Shown in pieces: positions 34,135 through 41,901 of a stretch of 64,000 nt of DNA (the first letter of the stretch is position 1; every line of letters starts with the position of its first letter). The notes beneath the pieces are model-generated. The model had not been told where the DNA came from. It worked only from the letters and a program-made list of their open reading frames with translations, and ran no database searches. This DNA comes from Desulfobacula toluolica Tol2. Lineage in GTDB: Bacteria; Desulfobacterota; Desulfobacteria; Desulfobacterales; Desulfobacteraceae. The translations under genes were made by a program, and so were the position numbers. Location of the stretch: the NCBI RefSeq assembly GCF_000307105.1, contig NC_018645.1, positions 3,371,501-3,435,500 of the forward strand, given 5' to 3'.

Positions 34135-34875
34135 TTATTTTTTAACCTGGGCAAAATCATCTTCATAAGCTCCAACACCTTGAACTTCAATGGATTCTTG
34201 ATCAATGCCCAAATCCCTGCCAAGGATGGTAGATGCTTCTGTAACGTTGAGTTTCATATTTATAAAAGCATCTCCGGTTTCTTCCCAACCGTAATCCACA
34301 ACTTCCGCCAGGTATAATGTCGCCAGCAATTTTGTTTTGATGATATCTGATTTTAACAGGTAATTTTCAACACTGGTTTTTGATTCCACATTCATTCCAA
34401 CCAATCGCCTGGTAAGTTCTCTGTATCCGTCTATTTCAGCAACCCTCAACGCAGCAAGGGGGCCGGCGTTTGCCGGAGTTGAGGTGCCGTATCCAACTCG
34501 TCTGAAAACTTTGTTCTGCAAATTCATTTCGTCACCGTCAATATTGGTAATGGAACTGAGTTGTACACTTGCGGCTACTTTGGCAATATCTTTTTTTGAA
34601 TCATATTCTATGTTCTCGTATTTTATTCCGCTGATAAAAGCCTCTGTTTTTGATTCGGTAACACTTTCATAATTTGCAGCTACCATGTTTTCAACCGATT
34701 CCGTAGCGCGGATTTTAAGACCGTAAATAGATTCTACCAAAGCTCTGGATGCTTGCATTTTTGCTGCCATAATGCTCATCAGTCGTTTGTTTCCAGCCCA
34801 TGCTGTGGGAACACAAACAAAAACAATTAAAATAAGTGTTAATGCAAAACTAAAGATTTTTTTTTCTGTACTCAT
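34135..34875 (-). CDS. Exported LPP20/FlgT-like protein
   Basis: A 246-residue protein with a signal peptide ending in VPTAWA. The mature part starts GNKRLMSIMAAKMQASRALV with ESIYGLKIRATESVEN, the Ala-spaced helix typical of LPP20 and FlgT N-terminal domains. A second region (AALRVAEIDGYRELTRRLVG then MNVESKTSVENYLLK) repeats the same type of motif, so the protein appears to hold two such domains. Such proteins are periplasmic or outer-membrane factors in flagella and adhesin assembly. Function here is inferred from the locus. Confidence 0.6.
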   Translation of the reverse strand: MSTEKKIFSFALTLILIVFVCVPTAWAGNKRLMSIMAAKMQASRALVESIYGLKIRATESVENMVAANYESVTESKTEAFISGIKYENIEYDSKKDIAKVAASVQLSSITNIDGDEMNLQNKVFRRVGYGTSTPANAGPLAALRVAEIDGYRELTRRLVGMNVESKTSVENYLLKSDIIKTKLLATLYLAEVVDYGWEETGDAFINMKLNVTEASTILGRDLGIDQESIEVQGVGAYEDDFAQVKK

Positions 34876-34893
34876 TGCTTAATGCCTCGATAA

Positions 34894-35211
34894 TCATTTA
34901 AGGGTGTCGGGGGGTCTTAATCTTTTTTTGTCCGAAGGTGTTATTTCTATGTTTTTTTCAAGAATGGTAATATTGGGTCCTGTTTTTTCATTTTCAATAA
35001 CAGTTGCCTTGAATTTTATTTTGCCGGATTTCGGAATTTTGATCTCCTGATTAATGATAACTTTGTTGAGAGTGTTGAGTTCCTCAACTCTTTCTTCAAC
35101 ATGTTGCTTATTACCTCCCCAGACATCAGAGGTAATACAACATGTTATAGCCGAGAAATTCACCATGACGGCAAGAATCAGGAATAAAAATTTTTGTTTA
35201 CCACTCTTCAT
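34894..35211 (-). CDS. Small exported protein of unknown function
   Basis: A 105-residue protein with a signal peptide (FLFLILAVMVNFSAITCCI) and a mature part rich in Lys, Glu and Ile with an alternating beta pattern (INQEIKIPKSGKIKFKATVI). The start overlaps the end of the CsgG-like lipoprotein gene by 14 bases, and the LPP20-like gene follows after 18 bases. The size is like that of the accessory curli factors CsgE and CsgF, but no sequence similarity was recognised. Confidence 0.55.
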   Translation of the reverse strand: MKSGKQKFLFLILAVMVNFSAITCCITSDVWGGNKQHVEERVEELNTLNKVIINQEIKIPKSGKIKFKATVIENEKTGPNITILEKNIEITPSDKKRLRPPDTLK

Positions 35212-36553
35212 CGCTTATCATCCTGCCTATTCCTGTCGTTTTTTGCCTCTTCTTTGCTTGGGCGGTTGGAGCGGCAGCAGCTTGGGAGCTTTTGTCAGGC
35301 TGTTTTGATACAGTAGGTGCAACTGATGCTTCTGGTGCTTTGTAACTGGCTGTTTCCTGTTCCTGGACAAGAGTACTGGCTGTTGCCACTTCATCCTGTG
35401 AATCGGACTGCTGTTCCACCAGTATTTGAGTGTTCAGAAGATTTCGCCTGGCCAGCGTTCTTTCATCAATTGGAATTCCAGTATAAATATTTACAAAAGT
35501 ATCCAAATCAATTGTTTTGCTGCCCATGGCAAAAGAAGGGGAAAGCTTTTGAAGAGCCATAACCGTTGGATTGTCTAATTGACCTGAGAGTTTTAGATCA
35601 TTGCCATAGAGAAACATCCATTGCTGAACCGTAGAAATCCGTTCTTCATCGTTCAGGCTGTAGTAGTATCGATTGATCTGTTTTATCACCACAGGGTCGG
35701 GATCTGAATCATCACCAAGGAGTTTCCAATATGGGAGGACAAGATATTTTCCAATCATCTGTATCATGCTGACTTCTACCAGAACACGAACGGCAGCATG
35801 GCGACCCTGAACTTTTTTAATAGACCCTTTTCTTCCAAAAGTTGGACCAAACAATGTAATTCCCAGTTCTTTTTCCCTCAACGCCTTATGGACTTCCATA
35901 CTGTTCACGGTATTCATTCTTGGAATGCCTGCCAGAGTTTTAAAGTCAAGCATATTAAAATCCAATGTAATTCTTGCAGTTCCTTCTTTTCCGCTGTTAC
36001 CATAATCAAATCCTACGGTGTTGGCGGGTGTCCAGCTGGGTGCATTGGTAAAAGACGCTTCAGCACCGATATCGGTTCCATCTCCACGGGTAGTGAGTCC
36101 CCTGTCAAATTCAGTAATTCCACCGCTGACAACAACTTCCGGAATAAGCTTTCCTTCAAAATTAGAGTAACCCGTGACATTCATGTTTTGGATATAAGCA
36201 GGATCATAAGGAATATAGAGTACATTTCCCCCGATTGAATTCAGTGTGCTTTTAAGAATTTCCGTTATATCACGGGGGATTTCACCACCAGTTGATCCTG
36301 ATGTGCCTGTATTGTCTCCAACCGGATCGCTTTGAATCCTAAGTTCCCCTGTGGCATAAATTTCTGTCATCAATCCTAATTCGTTAAGTGTTTCCGTATA
36401 CGAGGTGAGCTTTACTTCGGGTTGTGATTGCTGAAGTGTAACATCAACTTTTGCAGGGTCAACCGATACGCAGGAAAACATTGAAAAGCAAACACAACTC
36501 AAAAACAATCGGCAAACTAATTTATAACAGAATTTAGCATTTATCTTTGTCAT
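35198..36553 (-). CDS. CsgG-like outer-membrane lipoprotein with peptidoglycan-binding-like segment
   Basis: A 451-residue lipoprotein: the signal region ends in a lipobox (CFSMFSCVSV). The central part has features of CsgG-family secretion pores, with VVVSGGITEFDRGL, RITLDFNMLDFKTLAGIP and HAAVRVLVEVSMIQMIGKYL. Downstream, VQQWMFLYGNDLKLSGQLDN followed by PTVMALQKL resembles a peptidoglycan-binding repeat. The last 90 residues are Ala-, Gln- and Ser-rich low complexity. The ATG at 36553 has AAGGA seven bases upstream. In the curli system CsgG is the outer-membrane pore for fibre subunits; here the neighbouring repeat proteins are the likely cargo. The CsgG relation is by pattern only. Confidence 0.6.
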   Translation of the reverse strand: MTKINAKFCYKLVCRLFLSCVCFSMFSCVSVDPAKVDVTLQQSQPEVKLTSYTETLNELGLMTEIYATGELRIQSDPVGDNTGTSGSTGGEIPRDITEILKSTLNSIGGNVLYIPYDPAYIQNMNVTGYSNFEGKLIPEVVVSGGITEFDRGLTTRGDGTDIGAEASFTNAPSWTPANTVGFDYGNSGKEGTARITLDFNMLDFKTLAGIPRMNTVNSMEVHKALREKELGITLFGPTFGRKGSIKKVQGRHAAVRVLVEVSMIQMIGKYLVLPYWKLLGDDSDPDPVVIKQINRYYYSLNDEERISTVQQWMFLYGNDLKLSGQLDNPTVMALQKLSPSFAMGSKTIDLDTFVNIYTGIPIDERTLARRNLLNTQILVEQQSDSQDEVATASTLVQEQETASYKAPEASVAPTVSKQPDKSSQAAAAPTAQAKKRQKTTGIGRMISDEEW

Positions 36554-36600
36554 AGTCGATCCTTGGCTTTTTAATTCTCTCATTCTCTTAAGTCAAAACG

Positions 36601-36942
36601 CTATTCAGCAATCAGTGTTTTATCACCCTTGCTTTCATCAATAATAATAATGTCGCCCTTAACATTGCTGCCGGCCCCCATAACAACACTATTCATGTTG
36701 GCATCTCCGCTTCCGGATGAGGTTCCGTTAGCTCCACCGCTTTTTTGGCGGACAAGGGCCCTGCTTTTTGCATTCATTTTAATAAAATTTATATTTCTGT
36801 CTTTTTTACCAAGCTCATCCCATTTGTTTATGGAATCATCCGTATAACTTGACATCCCATCATCAAGATCATTGCACCATGCATTGCCGGCAAATAATAC
36901 AAGAGACAACAAAAGAAAGATAAAAATGCATATATTTTTCAT
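36601..36942 (-). CDS. Small secreted protein with a single repeat-like unit (possible minor subunit)
   Basis: A 113-residue protein with a signal peptide ending near AGNAWC. The mature N-terminal part is charged; then a Gly/Ser-rich linker (QKSGGANGTSSGSGDANMNS) leads into NMNSVVMGAGSNVKGDIIII. That segment matches the unit of the neighbouring repeat protein (NMGSVNIxxSxVKGAVI). It lies between the repeat protein (130 bases upstream) and the CsgG-like lipoprotein. The relation recalls CsgA and its nucleator CsgB; the role is inferred. Confidence 0.65.
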   Translation of the reverse strand: MKNICIFIFLLLSLVLFAGNAWCNDLDDGMSSYTDDSINKWDELGKKDRNINFIKMNAKSRALVRQKSGGANGTSSGSGDANMNSVVMGAGSNVKGDIIIIDESKGDKTLIAE

Positions 36943-37072
36943 GGTTAATAGTTCTCCCTGTTAAGTGTTATATAACCCTATTATATGTGCGAATAAATTT
37001 ATCATTTCCGTTCCGGGATGACACATGTCTGAATATAACATTTGTCATCCCCGTATATGGCAAATTACAAGG

Positions 37073-37894
37073 TTATTCGATTTCAACAGATCCCATGTTG
37101 GCGGTATTGCCTTTTCCAATGGCAATGTTAGCAGCATCTTTTACATTGGACTGGTTGATAACAGCACCCTTAACAGCGGAATTGTTAATGTTTACAGATC
37201 CCATATTAGCAGTATTGCCTTGTCCAATGGCAATGTTAGCTGCATTTTTCACATTGGATTTATTAATAACAGCGCCTTTCACAGCGGATTGTTCAATATT
37301 CACGGAACCCATGTTGGCTTTATTGCCTTGTCCAATAGCAATATTAGCAGCATCTTTTACATTGGATTGATTGATGACAGCACCTTTTACCGCAGATTTT
37401 TCAATATTCACGGAACCCATGTTGGCTTTATTACCTTGTCCAATGGCAATGTTAGCAGCATCTTTTACATTGGACTGGTTGATAACAGCACCCTTAACGG
37501 CGGAATTTCTAATATTTACAGATCCCATATTAGCAGTATTGCCTTGTCCAATGGAAATGTTAGCAGCATCTTTTACATTGGATTTATTAATAACAGCCCC
37601 TTTTACAGCAGACTGTTCAATGTTCACGGTTCCCATATTGGCTTTATTGCCTTGCCCAATGGCAATATTAGCAGCATTTTTCACATTGGATTGATTGATG
37701 ACGGCACCTTTTACAGATGAATTTTTGATTTTTACAGATCCCATGTTGGCTTTATTGTCTTCTCCAATGGCAATGTTCGCAGCATCTTTTACATTGGATT
37801 TATTAATAACAGCCCCTTTTACGTTTGAACCGGCAAAGGATATACTTGTCAGAACAAACAACCCGAAAATAGTTAACGCAATAATCTTTTTCAT
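37073..37894 (-). CDS. Secreted protein of seven 36-residue repeats (candidate fibre subunit)
   Basis: A 273-residue protein: a signal peptide (MKKIIALTIFGLFVLTSISFA), one Gly, then seven tandem units of 36 residues with no other domain. Each unit reads about S-x-VKGAVIN-(Q/K)-SNVK(D/N)AANIAIG, then QGN(K/T)ANMGSVNI. Asn, Gly, Ala, Val and Ile dominate, and the mature protein has no Cys, Pro, Phe, Tyr or Trp. The regular spacing of small, hydrophobic and Asn residues fits a beta-solenoid or a cross-beta fibre, as in curli and other functional amyloids. AAGGAGAGG precedes the ATG. The gene is first in the minus arm, followed by the unit-bearing small protein and the CsgG-like lipoprotein. It is not homologous in sequence to CsgA or FapC as far as I can see. 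Confidence 0.85.
   Translation of the reverse strand: MKKIIALTIFGLFVLTSISFAGSNVKGAVINKSNVKDAANIAIGEDNKANMGSVKIKNSSVKGAVINQSNVKNAANIAIGQGNKANMGTVNIEQSAVKGAVINKSNVKDAANISIGQGNTANMGSVNIRNSAVKGAVINQSNVKDAANIAIGQGNKANMGSVNIEKSAVKGAVINQSNVKDAANIAIGQGNKANMGSVNIEQSAVKGAVINKSNVKNAANIAIGQGNTANMGSVNINNSAVKGAVINQSNVKDAANIAIGKGNTANMGSVEIE
37076..37828 (-). repeat. Tandem array of seven 108-base coding repeats
   Basis: The repeat units of the protein at 37073-37894 are direct repeats at the DNA level, period 108 bases, with mostly synonymous or conservative changes among them (Q/K, D/N, K/T). The last unit is one codon short. Such arrays tend to change copy number, so the protein length may vary between strains. 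Confidence 0.92.
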
Positions 37895-38035
37895 GATGAT
37901 TCGCCTCTCCTTAAATTTTAAAATTGAAATTAATTACTTTTACCATTCTTATTTATATGCTATGTGCTATGTGCTTATAATATAAATTGATGAGAGATTG
38001 CAAATAAAATTTATGAGGAATTGCAAATAACAACG
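37895..38035. promoter_or_regulatory. Divergent promoter region of the repeat-protein locus
   Basis: This 141-base A/T-rich spacer separates the two divergent arms. On the plus strand TATAAT (37976-37981) lies 18 bases after TTTATA (37952-37957), a plausible sigma-70 promoter overlapping a short GCTATGT direct repeat. Just downstream are two near-identical 18-base copies, ATGAGAGATTGCAAATAA (37990-38007) and ATGAGGAATTGCAAATAA (38013-38030), 23 bases apart, which could be regulator sites. No promoter was picked for the minus arm. Confidence 0.4.
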
Positions 38036-38794
38036 ATGAAACAACATACAATTTTCACAATATATGCCTTTTCAGTGACCCTGTTGACAGTTTGGTGTTC
38101 TGTTTTTGTTATCCCAAACTGTGCATTTGCCATGAATATAGTCATCAACAAAGATTTTGTTGAAATGAACCGGAGTGATGGTAAAATTTCTTCAGGGACA
38201 ACCACGAATTGTATTGTGGGGAACGGCTTGCTGAAAAAAGAGAAAAGAGATCTGTCGTTTTTTAACGAAATCAATATCAACGGGACTTTTGATGTTAACA
38301 TTGGATTACAAAAAAAACAGTCAGTTGAAATTTTATGTGATGAGAATCTTCTTTCCCAAATATCCACTCGGGTTTCAGATGGCGGCTTGCACATTAATAC
38401 CATAAAATCAGTTTGTCCCAAATCCGGATTGACAATTAATATTTTCTTGCCAAATCTTGAGTCCCTCAATTGTAGTGGAGCCAATAGCATTGTTGTTGAA
38501 AACATGAATAATGATCATTTTTTTCTCAAACTGGATGGCGCAAATGATGTCCGCATCTCCGGAAAAACGCATCAATTTAATATCGAAATTCTGGGGGTCG
38601 GAGATCTTCATGCAAATCGTTTGCAGGCTGAGACCGTTACCATAGAGTCACAAGGCTCAAGCGATGCCTACGTTTATGCTTCAAAAAGGCTGCAGGTAAC
38701 TTTGATGGGTGCAGGGGATATTTATTACTATGGGGAACCGGTGCAGATCGATTCCCGGATTGAGGGTGTGGGGGATCTGATAAATGGTGAGTAA
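38036..38794 (+). CDS. Exported GIN-domain (DUF2807) putative adhesin
   Basis: A 252-residue protein with a signal peptide ending in NCAFA. The mature part is a DUF2807/GIN 'head' domain: FNEININGTFDVNIGLQ, VEILCDENLL and repeated (G/S)-x-(G/S)-(A/D/S)-x-(D/S) beta-helix turns such as CSGANSIVVE, GVGDLHANRL, GAGDIYYYG and GVGDLING. Such domains form small beta-helices in secreted or surface proteins. The start is uncertain: ATG 38036 gives a good signal peptide but lacks a close ribosome site; TTG 38021 is the alternative. First gene of the plus arm. Confidence 0.75.
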   Translation: MKQHTIFTIYAFSVTLLTVWCSVFVIPNCAFAMNIVINKDFVEMNRSDGKISSGTTTNCIVGNGLLKKEKRDLSFFNEININGTFDVNIGLQKKQSVEILCDENLLSQISTRVSDGGLHINTIKSVCPKSGLTINIFLPNLESLNCSGANSIVVENMNNDHFFLKLDGANDVRISGKTHQFNIEILGVGDLHANRLQAETVTIESQGSSDAYVYASKRLQVTLMGAGDIYYYGEPVQIDSRIEGVGDLINGE

Positions 38795-39872
38795 GCTTAA
38801 CATGAGACTGTTTTGTGTATTGGTCATAACAATTGTGGTGATACCATTGCACCTGTGGGCAGGAGAAAGAGTGACTGCTAAAGGTATGAGTTTTTTTGAA
38901 GAGGGCAAAGAGACCATAGCCAGGGAAAAAGCCTTGGATGAGGCCAAAAGGGCAGCTCTTCAAAAGGTTATGGGAAGTTATATTAATTCAATGACTGTTG
39001 TTGATAATTTTCAACTGCATGAAGATAGAATTATCAGCCATTCGTCAGGATATGTTAAAAATGTTACCGTGATTGATGAAAAAAAAAGCAGCCTGGGAAC
39101 CCTTGAAATTACTATCCAAGCTGATGTTGAGTCCGCCGATGTTAAGGATGACTTGCAACGGTTTCAAGATATGTTGAGTTGGCAGCGCAATCCAAGGATC
39201 AGTATTGTTGTTCAACCTGGTATTGTAAAAAAATATTTGCCGGCTGCAACTAAAGCTGCCAACATCTTGACGGGCAAGCTTCAGCAAGCGGGCTTTAAGG
39301 TGCTTAAATTTTCTGAACAGACCCGGAACAAGGTAGGGCTGCTGGTGGGACTTACACTTGAACAATCTGTAAAGACATCAGACTATCAGGGAATGTCGAT
39401 TTCATTGAATGAAATAGGTTTGACTGCTGATATGTTCAGACCTGGAGATCAGGAAATTCTTGCTTCGTCAAGCGCCATCCGGTCCATTCCAGGTGAAAAC
39501 AGCCTTACTGTACTTGATAAAGGTGCCCGGCAGTGCATTGATGCCATTTGGAAAGAATTAAAAGATAAATTGCTGCTGCAGTATGAAAAAGAACTTTACA
39601 ATGATCGCGATATTTATCTGACATTGAAAAATCTAAAATCGCAATCCAAAGCCATTGAAATCCCTGAAATTTTAAAAGCCGGTATTACAGGGGTTAAGGG
39701 ATGTTCTCTGTTAACATTCGATGGGAAAAAAGGTGAATATAACCTGCAGTTTCGCGGACGTCCCGAGCATTTTATCAATGAGCTTGAGATGTCCTATTTT
39801 CAAAATACAGGTTTTCAGTCAAAAATTGAAACATATACGGGAAACAGTATTGTATTATTAATGTTAAATTAG
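38784..39872 (+). CDS. Exported FlgT-like protein
   Basis: A 362-residue protein with a signal peptide ending in PLHLWA. The N-terminal domain (GMSFFEEGKETIAREKALDE then AKRAALQKVMGSYINSMTVV) is the FlgT/LPP20 pattern. A middle region (ISIVVQPGIVKKYLPAATKA, AANILTGKLQQAGFKVL) has the TolB/CsgG-like alpha/beta look found in FlgT. FlgT is an outer-membrane-associated flagellar assembly factor, but no flagellar genes occur here, so an assembly role for the local secreted proteins is more likely. It overlaps the previous gene by 11 bases; ATG 38802 is a possible alternative start. Confidence 0.65.
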   Translation: MVSKLNMRLFCVLVITIVVIPLHLWAGERVTAKGMSFFEEGKETIAREKALDEAKRAALQKVMGSYINSMTVVDNFQLHEDRIISHSSGYVKNVTVIDEKKSSLGTLEITIQADVESADVKDDLQRFQDMLSWQRNPRISIVVQPGIVKKYLPAATKAANILTGKLQQAGFKVLKFSEQTRNKVGLLVGLTLEQSVKTSDYQGMSISLNEIGLTADMFRPGDQEILASSSAIRSIPGENSLTVLDKGARQCIDAIWKELKDKLLLQYEKELYNDRDIYLTLKNLKSQSKAIEIPEILKAGITGVKGCSLLTFDGKKGEYNLQFRGRPEHFINELEMSYFQNTGFQSKIETYTGNSIVLLMLN

Positions 39873-39886
39873 TTTTGGAGGTATCC

Positions 39887-41893
39887 ATGGGCAGGAAGAT
39901 TAATCGTTATAAACTCATTTTTGCAGGTCTTATTACAATTTTTATTCTCGGTTGTCAAACCGGTTCAAAGCATTACGAGTCAGCAATGCAATTAAATGAG
40001 GCGGGTAATTACAGCAATGCAATTGCTTATTTGGAAGAAGCGATAAAACTTGAACCGAATAATCAAAAATACATTGCAGCTCTTGCAGATATTAAAAACA
40101 GCCGAGTAAATATCCATCTTTCCAAAGCCATGACCTTGCTGGACTCTTTACCTCTTACCATAAATTCCCTGTCAGAAGCAAAAAACTCAATATCAAAAGC
40201 CCGGGAAATAGATTCTGAAAATAATAAAGTGAAAAATATTTCAGAAAGATACTCTAAATTAGAAGCATCTTTTTACAAAGAAATTAAAGAAGAATATCAA
40301 ACCATAAAACAGAACATGACTTCAAATGAATGGGATTCAGCTTATTTTAATCTGCAGCAGCTGCAAAGCAGATTTCCTTCTTATGAGGATACTTTCCAGT
40401 TAATGTCAATCACTATAGATAAAGGTGCTGAATATTTTTATAAAATAGCTAAAGACAGCCTTGTTAAGGATAATCTTTCCAAAGCCATTGAAAATGCCAA
40501 TAAGGCAATTGCTTTGAACATGGATTATGCCCCGGCCAGGGAGATTCTTGATCTGGCCAGGGAGAGGGATAATTTGAAATATTTTGTGCGCAAAGGGGCT
40601 AAAGCGGCATCTATCAAAAACTGGGATGCTGCCATTTCCTATTATAAACGTGCCCGTGAATACGAGCCTGACAATAAGGAATTGGAACAGCTGGTTGATC
40701 AGGTTTATGTTCTTGCGTCGAAATATTATATTCAAAAGGCTGGTCAGAACATTGATCATGGATATTTATTGAGGGGGCTTGAAAGTTATGAAAAAGCTGT
40801 GGAATATGCCCCTTCAAAGGATAATTATTCCCTTCAAAGTTTTCGCCAGCGATTTTCACAACTGGCCGGCAATGCCGCCAACATGTTTCAGAATCAGGGG
40901 AATTTTGGTTCTGCATGGTATTGGTATAAAAAAATAGAAAACATGAATAAAAATTATCCTGATATTTTTTATTCAATACAAAAAATGGAAGATGAAATCA
41001 ATGCCAGGATTAAAAAAGCCATTGCCGTTTTTGACTTTGGCAGTCCGTCAGATTACAAAGATGCCGGGGTTATTGTTGCAAATAATTTAATTACCTATCT
41101 TTTTAATTCGGCAAGCAAGGATATAAAGATTCTTGAGAGGGAAAACCTAAAATCAATACTGGAAGAGATGAAGCTTGGTCAAGTAGGTGTGGTTAATCCC
41201 GATTCTGCACAGGAAATGGGAAAAGTTTACGGTATTAACGTCGCCATTATGGGAAGTGTTTTACTTTATAACGTGGAATCATACCAGACAACTGGCAAAA
41301 AAACCGTAAGGTATAAAACCGGCACAAAAATTATTGATAATATTGATTATTTAAACTGGCAGGCAAAAAATCCTGTGCCGTCAAAAGAACAGATAGCCAC
41401 AGCTCCTCCTGCCAAGATAATCGAGGATGTTTTTACGCAAAAAGATTATGAAGTATCACAGCATAAAAAAAATGGCTTTGTTCAATTATCATTTAGAATT
41501 GTTGATGTTGCAACCGGTGAAAATATTAAAGTCGATACCATTGAAGTTAAAAAAGAAATTGTTGATGAAGGCAGTGCAGGGCTGGCTGAGGCAAATATCA
41601 AGTATGATCCCCTTGAAATTACTACAGATATAGACCTGCTGCAGGATCTTACAAATACGGCAGTCTCCGAGTTGGGCCGGGAGGCTTTGAAACCCTTGCA
41701 GTATATGGAAAAAATTTATTTTGACACCGGCGAGAATTTTTTAAAACGGCGCAACACCATTGACGCAATTGAAAATTATATCAATGCGATTTTTGATGAA
41801 AAAATGAAAATGATTTCAGGTTCACCCATCACGGCGGAATCAAACAGTAAAATTCATGATATCTTTTATAATTTTCAAATCTCTGAAGGATAA
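39887..41893 (+). CDS. TPR lipoprotein with C-terminal CsgG-like domain
   Basis: A 668-residue lipoprotein: signal region with lipobox IFILGCQTG. Residues 25-370 are helical tetratricopeptide-type repeats (YSNAIAYLEEAIKLEPNNQK, NWDAAISYYKRAREYEPDNK). From about residue 374 a CsgG-like domain follows: KKAIAVFDFGSPSDYKDAGV, IKILERENLKSILEEM, GQVGVVNPDSAQEMGKVYGI, NVAIMGSVLLYNVE, FRIVDVATGENIK. The ERE-L and G-x-A-x-x-x-G-S-V elements are hallmarks of the family. GGAGG lies just upstream of ATG 39887. It is probably an outer-membrane assembly or secretion component of this locus. Confidence 0.8.
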   Translation: MGRKINRYKLIFAGLITIFILGCQTGSKHYESAMQLNEAGNYSNAIAYLEEAIKLEPNNQKYIAALADIKNSRVNIHLSKAMTLLDSLPLTINSLSEAKNSISKAREIDSENNKVKNISERYSKLEASFYKEIKEEYQTIKQNMTSNEWDSAYFNLQQLQSRFPSYEDTFQLMSITIDKGAEYFYKIAKDSLVKDNLSKAIENANKAIALNMDYAPAREILDLARERDNLKYFVRKGAKAASIKNWDAAISYYKRAREYEPDNKELEQLVDQVYVLASKYYIQKAGQNIDHGYLLRGLESYEKAVEYAPSKDNYSLQSFRQRFSQLAGNAANMFQNQGNFGSAWYWYKKIENMNKNYPDIFYSIQKMEDEINARIKKAIAVFDFGSPSDYKDAGVIVANNLITYLFNSASKDIKILERENLKSILEEMKLGQVGVVNPDSAQEMGKVYGINVAIMGSVLLYNVESYQTTGKKTVRYKTGTKIIDNIDYLNWQAKNPVPSKEQIATAPPAKIIEDVFTQKDYEVSQHKKNGFVQLSFRIVDVATGENIKVDTIEVKKEIVDEGSAGLAEANIKYDPLEITTDIDLLQDLTNTAVSELGREALKPLQYMEKIYFDTGENFLKRRNTIDAIENYINAIFDEKMKMISGSPITAESNSKIHDIFYNFQISEG

Positions 41894-41901
41894 TCATAGA
41901 A

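Noticed and set aside
37076-37828. Possible CRISPR-like array
   Set aside because: Units are contiguous 108-base coding repeats without spacers; they encode a regular protein.
36987-37985. Several long plus-strand open frames, themselves repetitive, opposite the repeat protein
   Set aside because: They are antisense shadows that stay open because the 108-base unit has no stop in those frames. The minus strand has a signal peptide, ribosome site and sensible composition.
34135-39872. Flagellar assembly genes (because of FlgT-like domains)
   Set aside because: No other flagellar gene is present; the FlgT/LPP20 fold also occurs in secretion and adhesin loci.
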